Origin: Salvia splendens
Taxonomy: Eukaryota > Streptophyta > Magnoliopsida > Lamiales > Lamiaceae
DNA length: 64,000 nucleotides
Assembly (NCBI RefSeq): GCF_004379255.2
Contig: NC_056040.1
Coordinates: forward strand, 23,758,120 to 23,822,119
Reading direction: 5' to 3'
The notes under the pieces were generated by a model, which made no database searches, was not told the DNA's origin, and saw only the letters and a program-made list of their open reading frames with translations. Every line of letters begins with the position of its first letter. The stretch's first letter is position 1. Positions 46,170-57,197 of this stretch are shown one piece after another. The translations under genes and the position numbers were made by a program.

Positions 46170-46481
46170 ATTCATCTACGGCGCTCTATTATCTCATCTC
46201 GTATTTCATTTCATCAGCCTACGTCATCACCAACCCCGAGCCTTAGAAGGCTATACGGAGAGTTGTAGTTTTCTTGCCTAGATAGTTTTGTTCATTATAC
46301 TTCCCTTATCTTAGGATACGATTAGTCATAGTTTTATTTCTGTAATTCCGATTATTTGAACCTTATCTATAAATTGGATACACGAATTTTGAAATAGTCT
46401 CATACAAAGAAAGGTTGCAGCACATGCGATTTTATCCATATTATCATATATACATGCGACGACTCAATATTCTCAAAAGTA
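46170..46481. other. Convergent 3' region between two genes
   Basis: Holds the 3' UTRs of the polygalacturonase gene and of the minus-strand gene that ends at 46482. No further feature seen. Confidence 0.5.
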
Positions 46482-49400
46482 TTAAATGAGACTTACAGCC
46501 ATTTCCGAGCTGCTTGTAGGAGATAGACTGTGAGATGGTGCACCCTCCAAATGTGAAGTGACTGTCGTGTCTTCAGCAGAAACTTCAAGATCTACCAGAA
46601 GGCAATTTTTTGACAAAACATCTATTGTTTCATGCCCATCAATGCAAACACCATCGAGAGGAGCTTCAATATTCGATTCTGATGCTTCATCATCTAGAAG
46701 AGCTTCAAGGGCAGACTTGGCACTCATGCGCAACTCAGAAGTGAACTTCACCTCTAAAATAGGTAACTCGAAGTCTAAAAAAGAAGCAACGTGAGAAGGG
46801 CCAGATACATGCTCTGTATCATCTTCACTGCTTTCTACTGCAACGTGTTGCTGCTCAGATTCAGAGACAATCTCGGCCTCCTGTCCTATGATCTCTTCTG
46901 AAGCAGCATCCTGATCATCGGGCTTACTACTTAATTTTCCTAGGTTACTCTCATCAGAAATCTGATGCATGCTGGTATCCGTTGAGTCTTTGGCTGGACT
47001 AGGTGCAGAACTGCTAGTGATTTCATCACGACCCCTGGTAGTATTCCCTTCAAAGTAAGTCTCTATCACATTTACTTTGGAGCTCGTATTCAAGCATCCA
47101 TTAGAAGCAGCAGGGGAGTTACTATTAGATGGTGAACCTAACTCATCTGTGCTTTCTTTTATACCAAAATCAGACGTGTCAGCAGAATTATTGCTAAGAG
47201 AGACCATCTCATTACCAAAGTCCACTTTCTCCTTTTCAGTAACAGAATCCACATCGAACAAGGACTGGACAGAATTTAATTGCTCCTCATCGCCAGTTTC
47301 TTCCAAAGTAAAATCAGGAGCCTCGATTGTAAAGACTTGAACATTTTGTGATGACTCTGTACAGCCACTCTCTGCAGCAGGGAATTCTCTAGTCTCTGTC
47401 TGACAAAATTTAGCATGCCCCTGATACTGAATTTCCTCATTTTCATCACCAAGGAGACTGATAGGTATTTGTATAGGTTCAGAAACTGCACTAGACATAA
47501 ATCCGTTAAGTGCTGCTGCCAAAGCATCATCGATCGACAATGTTTTCTTCGGTTCCACACGAGGAGAATCCTCCAATGGTTTCAAATCATCATTATCTTC
47601 ATCCTCTTCACTATATGAAAATTCAGGAGCTGTTATGATAAGGCCAGGATTAAAATTTGCCTCAAGGGAGTCAGGCAGGTCATCACTTGTAAAATCCTTC
47701 TTTTCAAGTTCATTATTGTAGAAAGAGCTTGTGTCTGATCCACTGCAAGAAAATGCAGGGGCAGAGATTCTTGTGCAATGTGGCAAACCAAACTCATGAG
47801 AACTCTTGGCAAGTTTCTCAAGTTGATTCTCAACTTGTTGAAGCCTTTCCTCTATCCTCTCTATTGGCTTCAACATTTTCTCTTCAAACCTCAAACATAT
47901 ATCTTCCACTCTGCTCAGTCGAGAGACGAGCTGTTCCATAGCTGTTTCAAGATGACTTGGCTGAAAATTATTTCCATTTGCCGCCATACAATATTTCTTT
48001 GCAGAAGTGTGTTGCTGATGTTCAGCTGACTCAGTATTATCCTTACAAACTTCCTTTGGCTTCAGAACTTGTTGAGGAGAATCAATTCTGTCGGTTGTTG
48101 TTGGTACCGATTCCAAGTTACTATTCTTAAGCACTTCATCAGATTTTTCTTGAGCTCGGCTTACACCTGATTTGGATAACTGCAGAAGGGTTGGCATGAA
48201 CATGGCCATAAGAGAATTTTGTGCCGAGCCTCCTGCCAGCGCAGCCCCATTTCCAGAATCAGTTGACTCCACAGGGTCCACAAACACATATACTTCATCC
48301 ACATATACATGTCCTTTGTCATGAAGTGATAATAATCGAATTGTAAGCGACAAACAAGGCTCTGAATCACTTATTTGTGCTGTAGCCTCATAGAAGTCCT
48401 GCACAGAAGTTAAAATGAAGCACTATAATCAGTTTCTTGTACAGAGATTGACACTTCATGAACAAAGTACAGTCAACATGTGGATTCACCATAGTAACTC
48501 AAGTTAAGAGGTTGAAGAAAAATTATAAAAATAACAAATACACAACATGAAATTTTTGGGCTCTGTTGTATGCAAAATAGAAAACTACTACATGTTACCG
48601 GTACAGTAATGAATGCATGAAAGGCTTATAGAAATTCCGAATGCACTATGGATCCCCTCCAAACGTATCCTAGTGGCTAATGTGGTAATTCATCAAGTAA
48701 TAACCAGTAAGAAAATCCTTCATGGGAAGGTAATTGCAGAGGGAGCATAGGGAGAAAAGTGATCAATTTATTCAGTAATCTTCTTTAGAGCAGAAAAAAC
48801 AGCATTCATCTAGCAATGATCAAATGCAGAGTATAAGAGGCAGAAGTAGTTTTTCTATTACTAAAACATTTCACATCCCCAAATAGTGAATAAATGAAAA
48901 CTCTCAATATATACCTGCATATTATCAAATACTACCTCCGTCCACCAAAAAAGACTTGTTTTACCATTTTGGGCCGTCCACCAAAATTAGACCAATTCTA
49001 AAAATGGAAAGTTTTAAACATTACCAACACTACTAAAAATATGGACCTCACAATCCACTAGCACTACTCTCATTACCTTTTCCCTCACTCTCTTACTTTA
49101 CTAATTGTGCACTAAAACCCGTGCCATCTACAACTTTGTCTATTTTTTGTGGACGAGGGTAGTAAGAATCACCACTAATTATATAACTTAAATGCATAGA
49201 CTACTAAAACTATAGGCTTAATATAAATAATAGAAAACTACAAGTAAAAGCTTTTCGAAATATTATTGTTCACAAGATAACAAGAAAATATATTGGGAAT
49301 ACATGCAGGTGTGCAAAATTCACAGATTGAAAGTTGGAATGGGCATTAGTTTGGTAGAGTAATTGAACCATTTTTCAGTGTACAAAATGCACCACTTTGA

Positions 49401-50605
49401 TGCAAAGAGTTGAAGATTTCACGTATACCTGTACATTGTTCACTCCAATGGTACTGGTCTTATCTGAAGCAGGGCTGCTCCCAGTCCCAGGGACTTTTAT
49501 GTTAACCCACTCATCCTCACTTGTGGCAGTACTTCCTCCACTTGAAGCAGTTTCTGCAGCTACGTCTCCTGATAAAGAGTTCCCATGCTCCTCTGCTTCA
49601 ACACAACTGGTTTGGAGAACTTTGTCATCGCGTTCAGCAACACCACACCGAACAGTAGAGAGATACTCATTTATACTATTAGGAGAAGTTGCATAATAGA
49701 TCTCATATGCGCGTGCAGTGCTCCGAACATATATTTGGCGAACCTCATACTTTTGCTTAAAACATACTGCAAAAAATGATGTTCCAATTCATCATAAGAC
49801 ATTTCTATAAGTTTACAAGGACCAAATGGAACCAGAATTAAATGAAAATTTATATAAGATCTATGAACATAAGTATATTCATTTCCCGAACACTATATCC
49901 TCCTAAACAGAAGCTAAATTATCCAACTCTTTTTCTGGATTTATTGCATTACATGAAGATGATAGTATGCAATACAGCAAATGAAGAAAACAAAACCTTC
50001 GATGCAGAACCACTAATACAGTTTGCCAGTATTATCAAGCATAAAGTACCAGTTGAAGCGAAACACCAAATTTCTTCTCCTTATAGAAAACACGAACTCA
50101 ATGAAAATGCACCAATCAATCAAATTGCAAAAAAGAAAAATAAATTCTAATAGTACACTGAACACGTAAATCAGGAGGGGACAATCGATAGCATAAATTC
50201 ATGATCTAAGCTTACTCCACCCCGATACTCCAAAATTTTCAAAAACAACGAATCAGATAATGATTTAAACCTACAGTCACAACAAAATATATAAATCGAC
50301 GATAAAAGGCGATGCGATGTAAATCAAAACAACGCGCTAGCAGCGATGGCATATTTGAAAATTAAAAAAATAAACAAGCAAACAGGAGGAGAAAACATAC
50401 TCTTAATTTCACAGTGACCGAAATCGGGGCTAGGAGGCTTGAGAATCAGTGGAATTTTAGTGGCTATGTTTTCCGAGTAAGGCTCTGCGATCGGGTGGTC
50501 GGAGGACTCGACGGTGACAGTAGATTGGAGAGAGCCGTGAGCGATGATCCAATTGGCTTCATGACTCCATTGAATTGGAATTGCAGTGGATTCGTCTGAT
50601 TCCAT
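46482..50605 (-). CDS. Plant protein of unknown function, 819 aa, three exons
   Basis: Exon 1 is 50605-50401 (MESDESTAIPIQWSHEANWI), exon 2 49766-49429 and exon 3 48398-46482; donors GTATGTT and GTATACG, acceptors TTGCAG and GTGCAG, frame intact throughout. The first 250 residues look like a globular beta-rich domain (PPSPDFGHCEIK, then YEVRQIYVRSTARAYEIYYA, and CLSLTIRLLSLHDKGHVYVDEVYVFVDP), resembling a galactose-binding/discoidin-like fold. A predicted coiled coil follows at about 335-385 (MEQLVSRLSRVEDICLRFEE). The remaining 430 residues are acidic, Ser/Glu-rich and probably disordered. No signal peptide or membrane segment is seen. I do not recognise a named family; the fold suggestion is inference. 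A MITE lies in intron 2. Confidence 0.85.
48935..49162. mobile_element. Stowaway-type MITE in an intron
   Basis: 228 bp, ends CCTCCGTCCACCAAAAAAGA and (complement) CTACCCTCGTCCACAAAAAA, flanked by TA. It sits in intron 2 (48399-49428) of the 819-aa gene. Confidence 0.75.
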
Positions 50606-50659
50606 CTCTCTCTACCGATTATGCGTTAGGGTTTAAAGTGAATGTTGATGAAAAAAGCA

Positions 50660-50712
50660 AGAGAGCGTCGTCTCTAAGAGTTCCGTTGCGTGTTATCTAC
50701 ACTAGTATCAGG
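50660..50712 (-). repeat. Duplicated 5' flank of the 819-aa gene, unit A
   Basis: AGAGAGCGTCGTCTCTAAGA through TATCTACACTAGTAT, lying 55-107 bases upstream of the ATG. A second copy is at 50935-50983. Confidence 0.8.
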
Positions 50713-50932
50713 GAATTTTCTTCGTACGATATAAAAAAGTATCAATTAAATAAATAAAATAATAAAAGTATACACAGTTTATATATACATCACAGACAAA
50801 ATTATATAGGGTTTAGATAGATTACAAATTATAAAATTCAATATGTAAAATCAACTCTATTAAAAAGTTATATACCTTTATTTTGAACTAAATTTAATAA
50901 ACTCAACCATCCTCATAGTCTCATTAAACATA
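50708..50932. repeat. Repeat unit B, copy 1
   Basis: ATCAGGGAATTTTCTTCGTA to CTCATTAAACAT. An almost identical copy is at 52763-52986. AT-rich, non-coding. Confidence 0.9.
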
Positions 50933-50934
50933 GA

Positions 50935-50983
50935 GAGAGCGTCGTCTCTCTGAGTTCCGTTGTGTGTTATCTACACTAGTATT
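50935..50983 (-). repeat. Duplicated 5' flank, unit A'
   Basis: AGAGAGCGTCGTCTCTCTGA through CTACACTAGTATT. Differs from unit A at a few bases. Confidence 0.8.
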
Positions 50984-52762
50984 AACCTCCGTACTATGCA
51001 CGGGACATAAGAATTTCAAATAATGAATACAAAACATAATAAAAATATAGAAAAGAAGAACTCAAAGCAATGTGAAGATATAAAAAAATGTACTACTCTG
51101 TAATGAATGTATTATTTATATACAATTTTAATTTATGATCCATGTGGAGTAAAAACAATAAAACTAATTACAAAAAGAATATGTGTAACTAAGGATCAAA
51201 GAATATAAGTTAATTAGAATAAATATACAAATAAAGAAAATATGCGTGAGTAAAGATCAAAGAGTAGAAATTGGAATAAGAAACGTACAATAACAGTATA
51301 CTCATATTAGATAATTCAAAAAATATTTTAATTAATTAACTATAAATTTTAAAATAAATATTAACTAAAACAATTTAAAATATATAATACATATAGAGCA
51401 ATCACACTTCAATGACATACTACAACTTCGTATAAAAATAGTAATATTATTTAAATATTCAGTTAAACTCAAGAATAATTAAAACTTTCGGTCATTCGAT
51501 TGAATCGAATATAAAAAAATGTCTTTATTTTTATGAGGATGAAATTTTAAATATTTTAATTAAATAAATATAGCATGAAAATTAAATTATATATTTGTGT
51601 TGCCATTTAGTTTATAGATTAATTCAGAGAAGAAATTATTACAATTGTTTTGTCTAATTCCGGGGATCCTCTTAGAACAATTGTTTCAACGATATATCTG
51701 TCCTATATGAATCATGAAGAGTTGAGTAATTGTTTGCATGATCGTGTCATACTTGCTCCTACTTTAGAGGTTGTTGATGAATAAAATTTTAATTTTAACT
51801 TAAATAGAAGGCAAATTAAACTCTTTAGCACAATTCCAATTTTAAACTCTTTAGCACAATTCCAATTTTAACTCAAATAAAAGGCAAAATAACAATACAT
51901 AAACTTAATTACAAAGATGAATTTAAATTAAAAAATATTTATACAAAGTCCAAAAAATTAATAGTTCAAAATTAAAACCTAATTTTTAAAACATAAATAT
52001 AATGATATATACATAACACCCAATTTAAAACTATATTTTTATAAATTTTTTCAAAATCATAAAATCCAATACAAATAAAGCCCAAATAATACATTCCTTA
52101 GACTAAAATTTCAACACAAATAAACTTAAATAACAGTATACTCCATAAATTAATATTCCCTACAAACCCTACAGAAAAATGTGGCGCCCCCTCCCTTTCT
52201 CTTTCTCTCAGCGCCCCCCTCTCCCTTCCTCCGGACTCCTCCTCCTTTCCCTCTCACTCTTTTTCGGAGCTCTCTCCTTCCTCTGTCACGCCTCCCTTCC
52301 TCGCGGCGCTGCTCTGCTCTGCTTCCTCCCTCTGTCACGCTGTCCACCCGGCTTCCCTGTCGCTCGTTTCACGCCTCCGCTGCCTTGCTGCTGCCATTGC
52401 CGGTAAAGATCGGATCTTCGAAGTGGCGGCTCACTTTCTCGTAGCCAGTTGCCGCCACTACCCCGCCTCCATCAGCCTTGCCGCCTTCGTCACCCATCTT
52501 CGAAGCTGTCGCCGGCTTCCAAGATTCATGCTACGCTGCAATCAAAAATAAAATTTTCAGTAAATCAATCAATAATAATGCAGATTCAATTAAAGGTGCG
52601 TGTATGTATAGGTGTTTTATCTTGTTTGAGAAGCTAGTGTTTCATTAGACCAATTTTTTGTCCAATAATATCTGTCTCTTTTCTGTCCAATGTTGCCATT
52701 TTTTAAATGACCAAAAGGGTAAACCAAATAGCTTTGAATTTTCCCGCCAAAAAGGGCAAATA
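50976..52762 (-). mobile_element. Insertion with a Helitron-like 3' end
   Basis: On the minus strand the left edge reads CCGTGCATAGTACGG (a GC-rich hairpin), nine bases, then CTAG followed by T, which is the terminal signature of Helitrons. The other end (near 52762, minus TATTTGCCCTTTTTGGCGGG) lacks a recognisable TC start. The interior is AT-rich except for 52170-52520, a GC-rich, pyrimidine-biased block with overlapping frames on both strands (possible captured exon or 5' leader). No Rep/helicase seen, so non-autonomous if it is a Helitron. Confidence 0.45.
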
Positions 52763-52986
52763 TCAGGGAATTTTCTTCGTACGATATAAAAAAGTATCAA
52801 TTAAATAAATAAAATAATAAAAGTATACAAAGTTTATATATACATCACAGACAAAATTATATAGGGTTTAGATAGATTACAAATTATAAAATTCAATATG
52901 TAAAATCAACTCTATTAAAAAGTTATATACCTTTATTTTGAACTAAATTTAATAAACTCAACCATTCTCATAGTCTCATTAAACAT
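52763..52986. repeat. Repeat unit B, copy 2
   Basis: Matches 50708-50932 with only a few differences, so the duplication is recent. The flanking sequence differs on both sides. Confidence 0.9.
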
Positions 52987-53768
52987 CGATAATTGACGAT
53001 TTTAACAGTCACTAAAATTAAAAATAAAATTTTAAAAATAATTATTCAGAGATTCAAAATTCATCTATTATATAGTTATAATAGATATAGATAGATTATT
53101 GATGTATAAATGTATAGATGCATAAATTAATAATAAATGAGTTATAACTTTTTATCTGCCATTTTTATAAATTTGTCAATGTTAACAATTATTTTTTATT
53201 TTATACTCTTTCCGTCCCATAAAAATAGAACATTTTTTTTTTATTTTGGAATGTCCAATAATCTTATCTCCTTCTATTTTTTGTAACTTCCTCTCAAATA
53301 ATGTTAATCGCATTTTCTTCTAACAATACCATAATTAAATTTTCTTTCTATCTCTCTCTTACTTTAATTAATTCTTATACCGTCTAAATGTTCATATTTT
53401 TATGAAACGGATGAAGTATTGTTTTTTATAAAGCAAATATAGTTTTGCCTTAATGTGAAGTGGCGTAGTGAAAGTTTAATTCTTGATTTCTTTTCTATAA
53501 ATATGTTATACATAAACATGAATGATGTATAACGTATTTTCATGTGGTACAAACGAAAGTAGTTGACATTCGCATCTTCAAATATTACTAAAAAAATTTG
53601 ACAAAAAGCAGAGTTGCCGATAAATGTGAAAGAATTCATCCATTAATTAATTTCATTAGAATGCAAATTGATGTAGGAAGAACACATTTACGGAAATTTA
53701 TCAATTGTAAAGGGAATTGATTTGTAATTGATACTATCATCTAAGAATAGATTGAGAGACATGTATAG
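52987..53768. other. AT-rich spacer with a MITE
   Basis: Nothing coding. A Stowaway-type MITE lies at 53206-53416 (ends CTCTTTCCGTCCCATAAAAA and, complement, CTTCATCCGTTTCATAAAAA; TA flanks). Confidence 0.6.
53206..53416. mobile_element. Stowaway-type MITE
   Basis: 211 bp with TA flanks and TIRs of about 20 bp, ends given in the surrounding spacer entry. Confidence 0.75.
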
Positions 53769-54107
53769 TTAATTAGAAGAATATCGATGATGGTCAAAAT
53801 ACAATGAAATAAGTAAAGCCTCAAATTCCCCGCCGATTACGTCGCCAAACCCTTCAATTGGCGGCATCTCCAGCTCTACCTCATCGCAATCATCCATCAG
53901 CTCCTCCGACGCCGGCCGCACCGCCGTCCACCTCTTCACCTCCCTCCAGTCCGCTGCCTTGCTCTTCGCCTTCCTCCTCTCCCGCTGGATCTCTTCTTTG
54001 CCTTCATCCCGGAGGGCAGCCACAAGCTGCTGGATGTGGTGAGCGGCATCGACCAAGTACGATTTGGATGACTCCAAGCTGAGAGCGGCCGCCATTCTCG
54101 ACCTCAT
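53769..54107 (-). CDS. Hypothetical protein, 112 aa
   Basis: An intact single-exon frame with protein-like composition: an N-terminal helix-forming part (SYLVDAAHHIQQLVAALRDE), a basic stretch (REREE/KAKSKAADW-like), then an acidic region and GFGDVIGGEFEALLISLYFD near the C-terminus. GC content is well above the flanks, as for a real exon. An alternative start at Met5 exists. I do not recognise the family. It may be a complete small gene or the last exon of a larger relic. Confidence 0.5.
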   Translation of the reverse strand: MRSRMAAALSLESSKSYLVDAAHHIQQLVAALRDEGKEEIQRERRKAKSKAADWREVKRWTAVRPASEELMDDCDEVELEMPPIEGFGDVIGGEFEALLISLYFDHHRYSSN

Positions 54108-54783
54108 GTTTGTTGTTCATGGTAGTCCGTGCCAGATTTGGATCGTATGAAGCATTGTCAAATACATCCAATTGAAAGCTATGAGCCCTTCTATTCTGTA
54201 ATATCTCCATCACTTTCTCCCGACCCTTTTTCCACCAAGAGGATTATCATTAAATTCCAATGTCAGATTCGAGTGAAACTACAGAAGCCAAAGTTTGATG
54301 ATGAACAGTTTGCATTGCAGTTTGAAACACCACCACCGCCGGCAACCCTGGGCTCCGGCACTTAATCCAGATGTTATCATCACAACAAAGCTAACCGGAC
54401 AATTATCTTCTCTGGGTTAACCTGATGAAGAGTGTAGTGTGTCCATGCGTTTTATAGGGTGAAATTTTAATGTTAAGGCTTGAAATTCCAGTAGCATTAA
54501 ATTTGTGAGAGTAGCCATTCAAAGAAAATAAAAACGCTCTCTTAATTGACTCTAAATGTATATATTAAGAATAATTCGAGAATTATGAGATTAAAATTGT
54601 AATGCTTATTACATGGTAATTAGTACTCCATATAACAATGCATTGAATATTAGTACTAATACAATTATTACAGTTACAAATAAAGTGGAATTAAGGTAAT
54701 TTAATAATTTTTTTATTGTATTTATATCCCTAGCATAAAAAGATTATTCAAAAGCTTTCAAAACTCATCTTTTATATATGTAT
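54108..54783. other. Spacer upstream of the 112-aa ORF
   Basis: A 78-aa plus-strand frame at 54129-54365 lies mostly in what would be the leader of the minus-strand ORF; it shows no domain and I do not call it. The rest is AT-rich. Confidence 0.4.
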
Positions 54784-55879
54784 AGAGGTCCATGCTCAAT
54801 TGAGATTTTTTAGGCTAATTGAGAAATGAGATGCAACATCAGTCATTCATTTTTATTAAATGAATGGTCCAGATTTTGCCACACAAAAAATATTTTTAGA
54901 TTAATTTATTATGAAAGGCCAGAATGGTAATTCACATCCCCCTCTCTTCTTCCCAAAAATCCTTTTTTCCCAAATCACTACCGCTAATCGACCCTCCATC
55001 TTCATCTTCATCCCTCCAATTTCGTCGACGACAATGGCGATTGCCGCCGCCATATCGCTGCTGCTGATCGCCGTCAAACATCCTCTTCGACTCGCAATCT
55101 CTCCTGCTCCTCCTTGGCTTGAATACGCCGCTGCTCCTCGGGATCATTGAGGCGAACCTCATCCTCTCAGCGCGCGATCTCCGCCAATTATTTTCTGTTG
55201 TTCTTCCTCTTCTCCTTCTTCGCAGCCTTCCTTGAATGATATTGCGATTCTCTTCCTCGAGATTGCTGATTTTTTTATGGAGATTTGCGATCTCGTCGGA
55301 ATCTGCATTGTTAACTTCAACGAATTCGTTGCCGGAGGTTGAATTCGCGGATGTGTTCGATTCCGCTCTCAATTTGATCAGCGAGAGGTTCAATTCATCA
55401 AATCTTCAATTTGTTGGAGTTCATCAAATCTTCAATTCAGCAAATTCGTTGCCGAGAGGTTCAATTTGTTTTAAAATCTTCAAATATTGCTACTTTATTT
55501 TTTGGATAATAACTTGTTGGAGTTAATTGAATATTTGGTTGGAATCAATTGTCATTCATCAGCTTTTCACCGAAGCCGTTCACACATGATATTTTTTCCG
55601 GTGAGATTTGTGCGTGTTGCTTCTTCTATACAGAGTACTTTTTTGGTTGCTGCAAACGTGACTCTGAACAATATTTTGCTTAGTTTTGTTATTCTTATGC
55701 TTGGAGAGCAAAGACGAACTGTCGAATTCCTCCGATATATCGATCGCAACTGGAGTAATGCAATAATGAAATTTTGGCACAGTTTGTTGTTTTTGTGTTT
55801 TGACAGGGAGAAAATCGATGAGGTTCGTGAATTCACGAAGAAAATCATGAGAGAGAAGGAATCGACGTGTTATTTTTTT

Positions 55880-56200
55880 GTTGTTGACATTTTAATACGA
55901 GTTGTTGACATTTGATATTCTTGCTATTGATATGTGAATTACAAGTGTTATTTTTTAGTTGTTTACATTTTAATAGAGTTGTTGACATTTGATATTCTGG
56001 CTATTGATATGTGAATTATAAGCGTTATTTTTTAGTTGTTGATATTTTAATAGAGTTGTTGACATTTGATATTCTCGCTATTGATATGTGAATTATAAGT
56101 GTTATTTTTTAGTTGTTGACATTTTAATAGAGTTGTTGACATTTGATATTCTCGCTATTGATATTGTTTTTGAGTTGTTGACACTTTATACAAGTCGTTG
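55880..56200 (+). repeat. About 79-bp tandem repeat, four units, TTGACAT-rich
   Basis: Units share GTTGACATTTGATATTCT, CTATTGATATGTGAATTATA and GTTATTTTTTAGTTGTTGAC. The surrounding 56200-56720 holds many more TTGACAT words, first in plus and then in minus (ATGTCAAC) orientation. Confidence 0.85.
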
Positions 56201-56787
56201 ACAAGCTGTTGACATTTTATGTACAGGCTATTAACATGTTGTTGACATTTTGCTATAAGTTGTTGACATTTGATATGTATGCTATTGACATATATTGTAT
56301 GAACATGATGCCAGAACTTGTGTCAATTAAAAAAATTAAGATAAAATAGTTGTTATTTTTTAATTACAAGAATTGTTTTTGAGTTGTTGACACTTTATAC
56401 AAGTGTTCGAATCGAATCCGTTTGATTAATGTCAACCTCCACCAACGAGCTATATAATTCATGTCAACGACCTATATAATTAATGTCAACAGCAACATTT
56501 TACGTATAAATTATGTCAATAACAACATTTTACATATAATTGACATTGTATATATGTAGTTGACATGGATTGTACATATAGTTGACATTACATGTGTGTA
56601 GTTGATATAAATTTTATATGTAGTTGACATGGATTATATATATAGTTGACATTGTATTCGTACTCAACAACAAACATTTTCATGTCAACAACTTATATAA
56701 TTTATGTCAATAATAATATTTTAGGCAATATCACAAACACCTTATCTACACAATTCACAAATTCCAGCAACACAATCGAATTAACAA

Positions 56788-56860
56788 CGGCATCCATATA
56801 TTTCACAAATTCATCTACATATTTCACAAATTCATCTACATATTTCACAAATTCATCTAC
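56788..56860 (+). repeat. 21-bp tandem repeat, three units
   Basis: Unit ACATATTTCACAAATTCATCT. It immediately follows the stop codon of the captured gene fragment. Confidence 0.85.
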
Positions 56861-57131
56861 AAGTTCAAAGCGGGACCCACAAACCAGAAGAGAATCCATC
56901 CCCCAATCACGATGAAGTTGGAAGCGTAGGCGAATTTGTGAGCCAAAATAGCAGTCCTTTCTCGCCGACATACAACCCCACCGCCTTCTCACTCAAGCTC
57001 ATCGATTCCCAATCCTTCGACGCTTGTTTTTTCTCTGCCGCTCTGCCTCCGCCGCCGTCGCCTTCCTCCTCCACCTTGAGCTGCATTTGACTCGGATTTC
57101 TATGGTCTCCGCCTTCTAATTTAAATTTCAA
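56857..57131 (-). pseudogene. Probable captured host gene fragment with one membrane segment
   Basis: Minus-strand frame beginning at an ATG at 57131. A charged stretch (MQLKVEEEGDGGGG) is followed by DWESMSLSEKAVGLYVGEKG and LLFWL. A one-base shift then moves the likely reading to KFAYASNFIVIGGWILFWF, a hydrophobic membrane segment, and VGPALNL with TAG at 56859-56857. It reads like the 3' half of a plant (perhaps plastid) membrane protein, truncated and frameshifted. I do not give it a name. Composition is GC-richer than the AT-rich repeats around it. Confidence 0.5.
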
Positions 57132-57197
57132 TCAATAATGCTAAACAACTCTAAACGAAGCCAAAAATCGCTAGACCCTCGTCGTTGCAACCACCGA

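Noticed and set aside
47077..48029. Plus-strand ORFs opposite the 819-aa gene
   Set aside because: Antisense shadows of a long, Ser/Glu-rich exon.
52150..52520. GC-rich block with overlapping 60-90 aa ORFs on both strands, possible gene
   Set aside because: Proteins are Pro/Leu/Ser or Arg/Gly runs from a pyrimidine-biased sequence with no domain, start context or splice structure. Kept only as possible captured leader.
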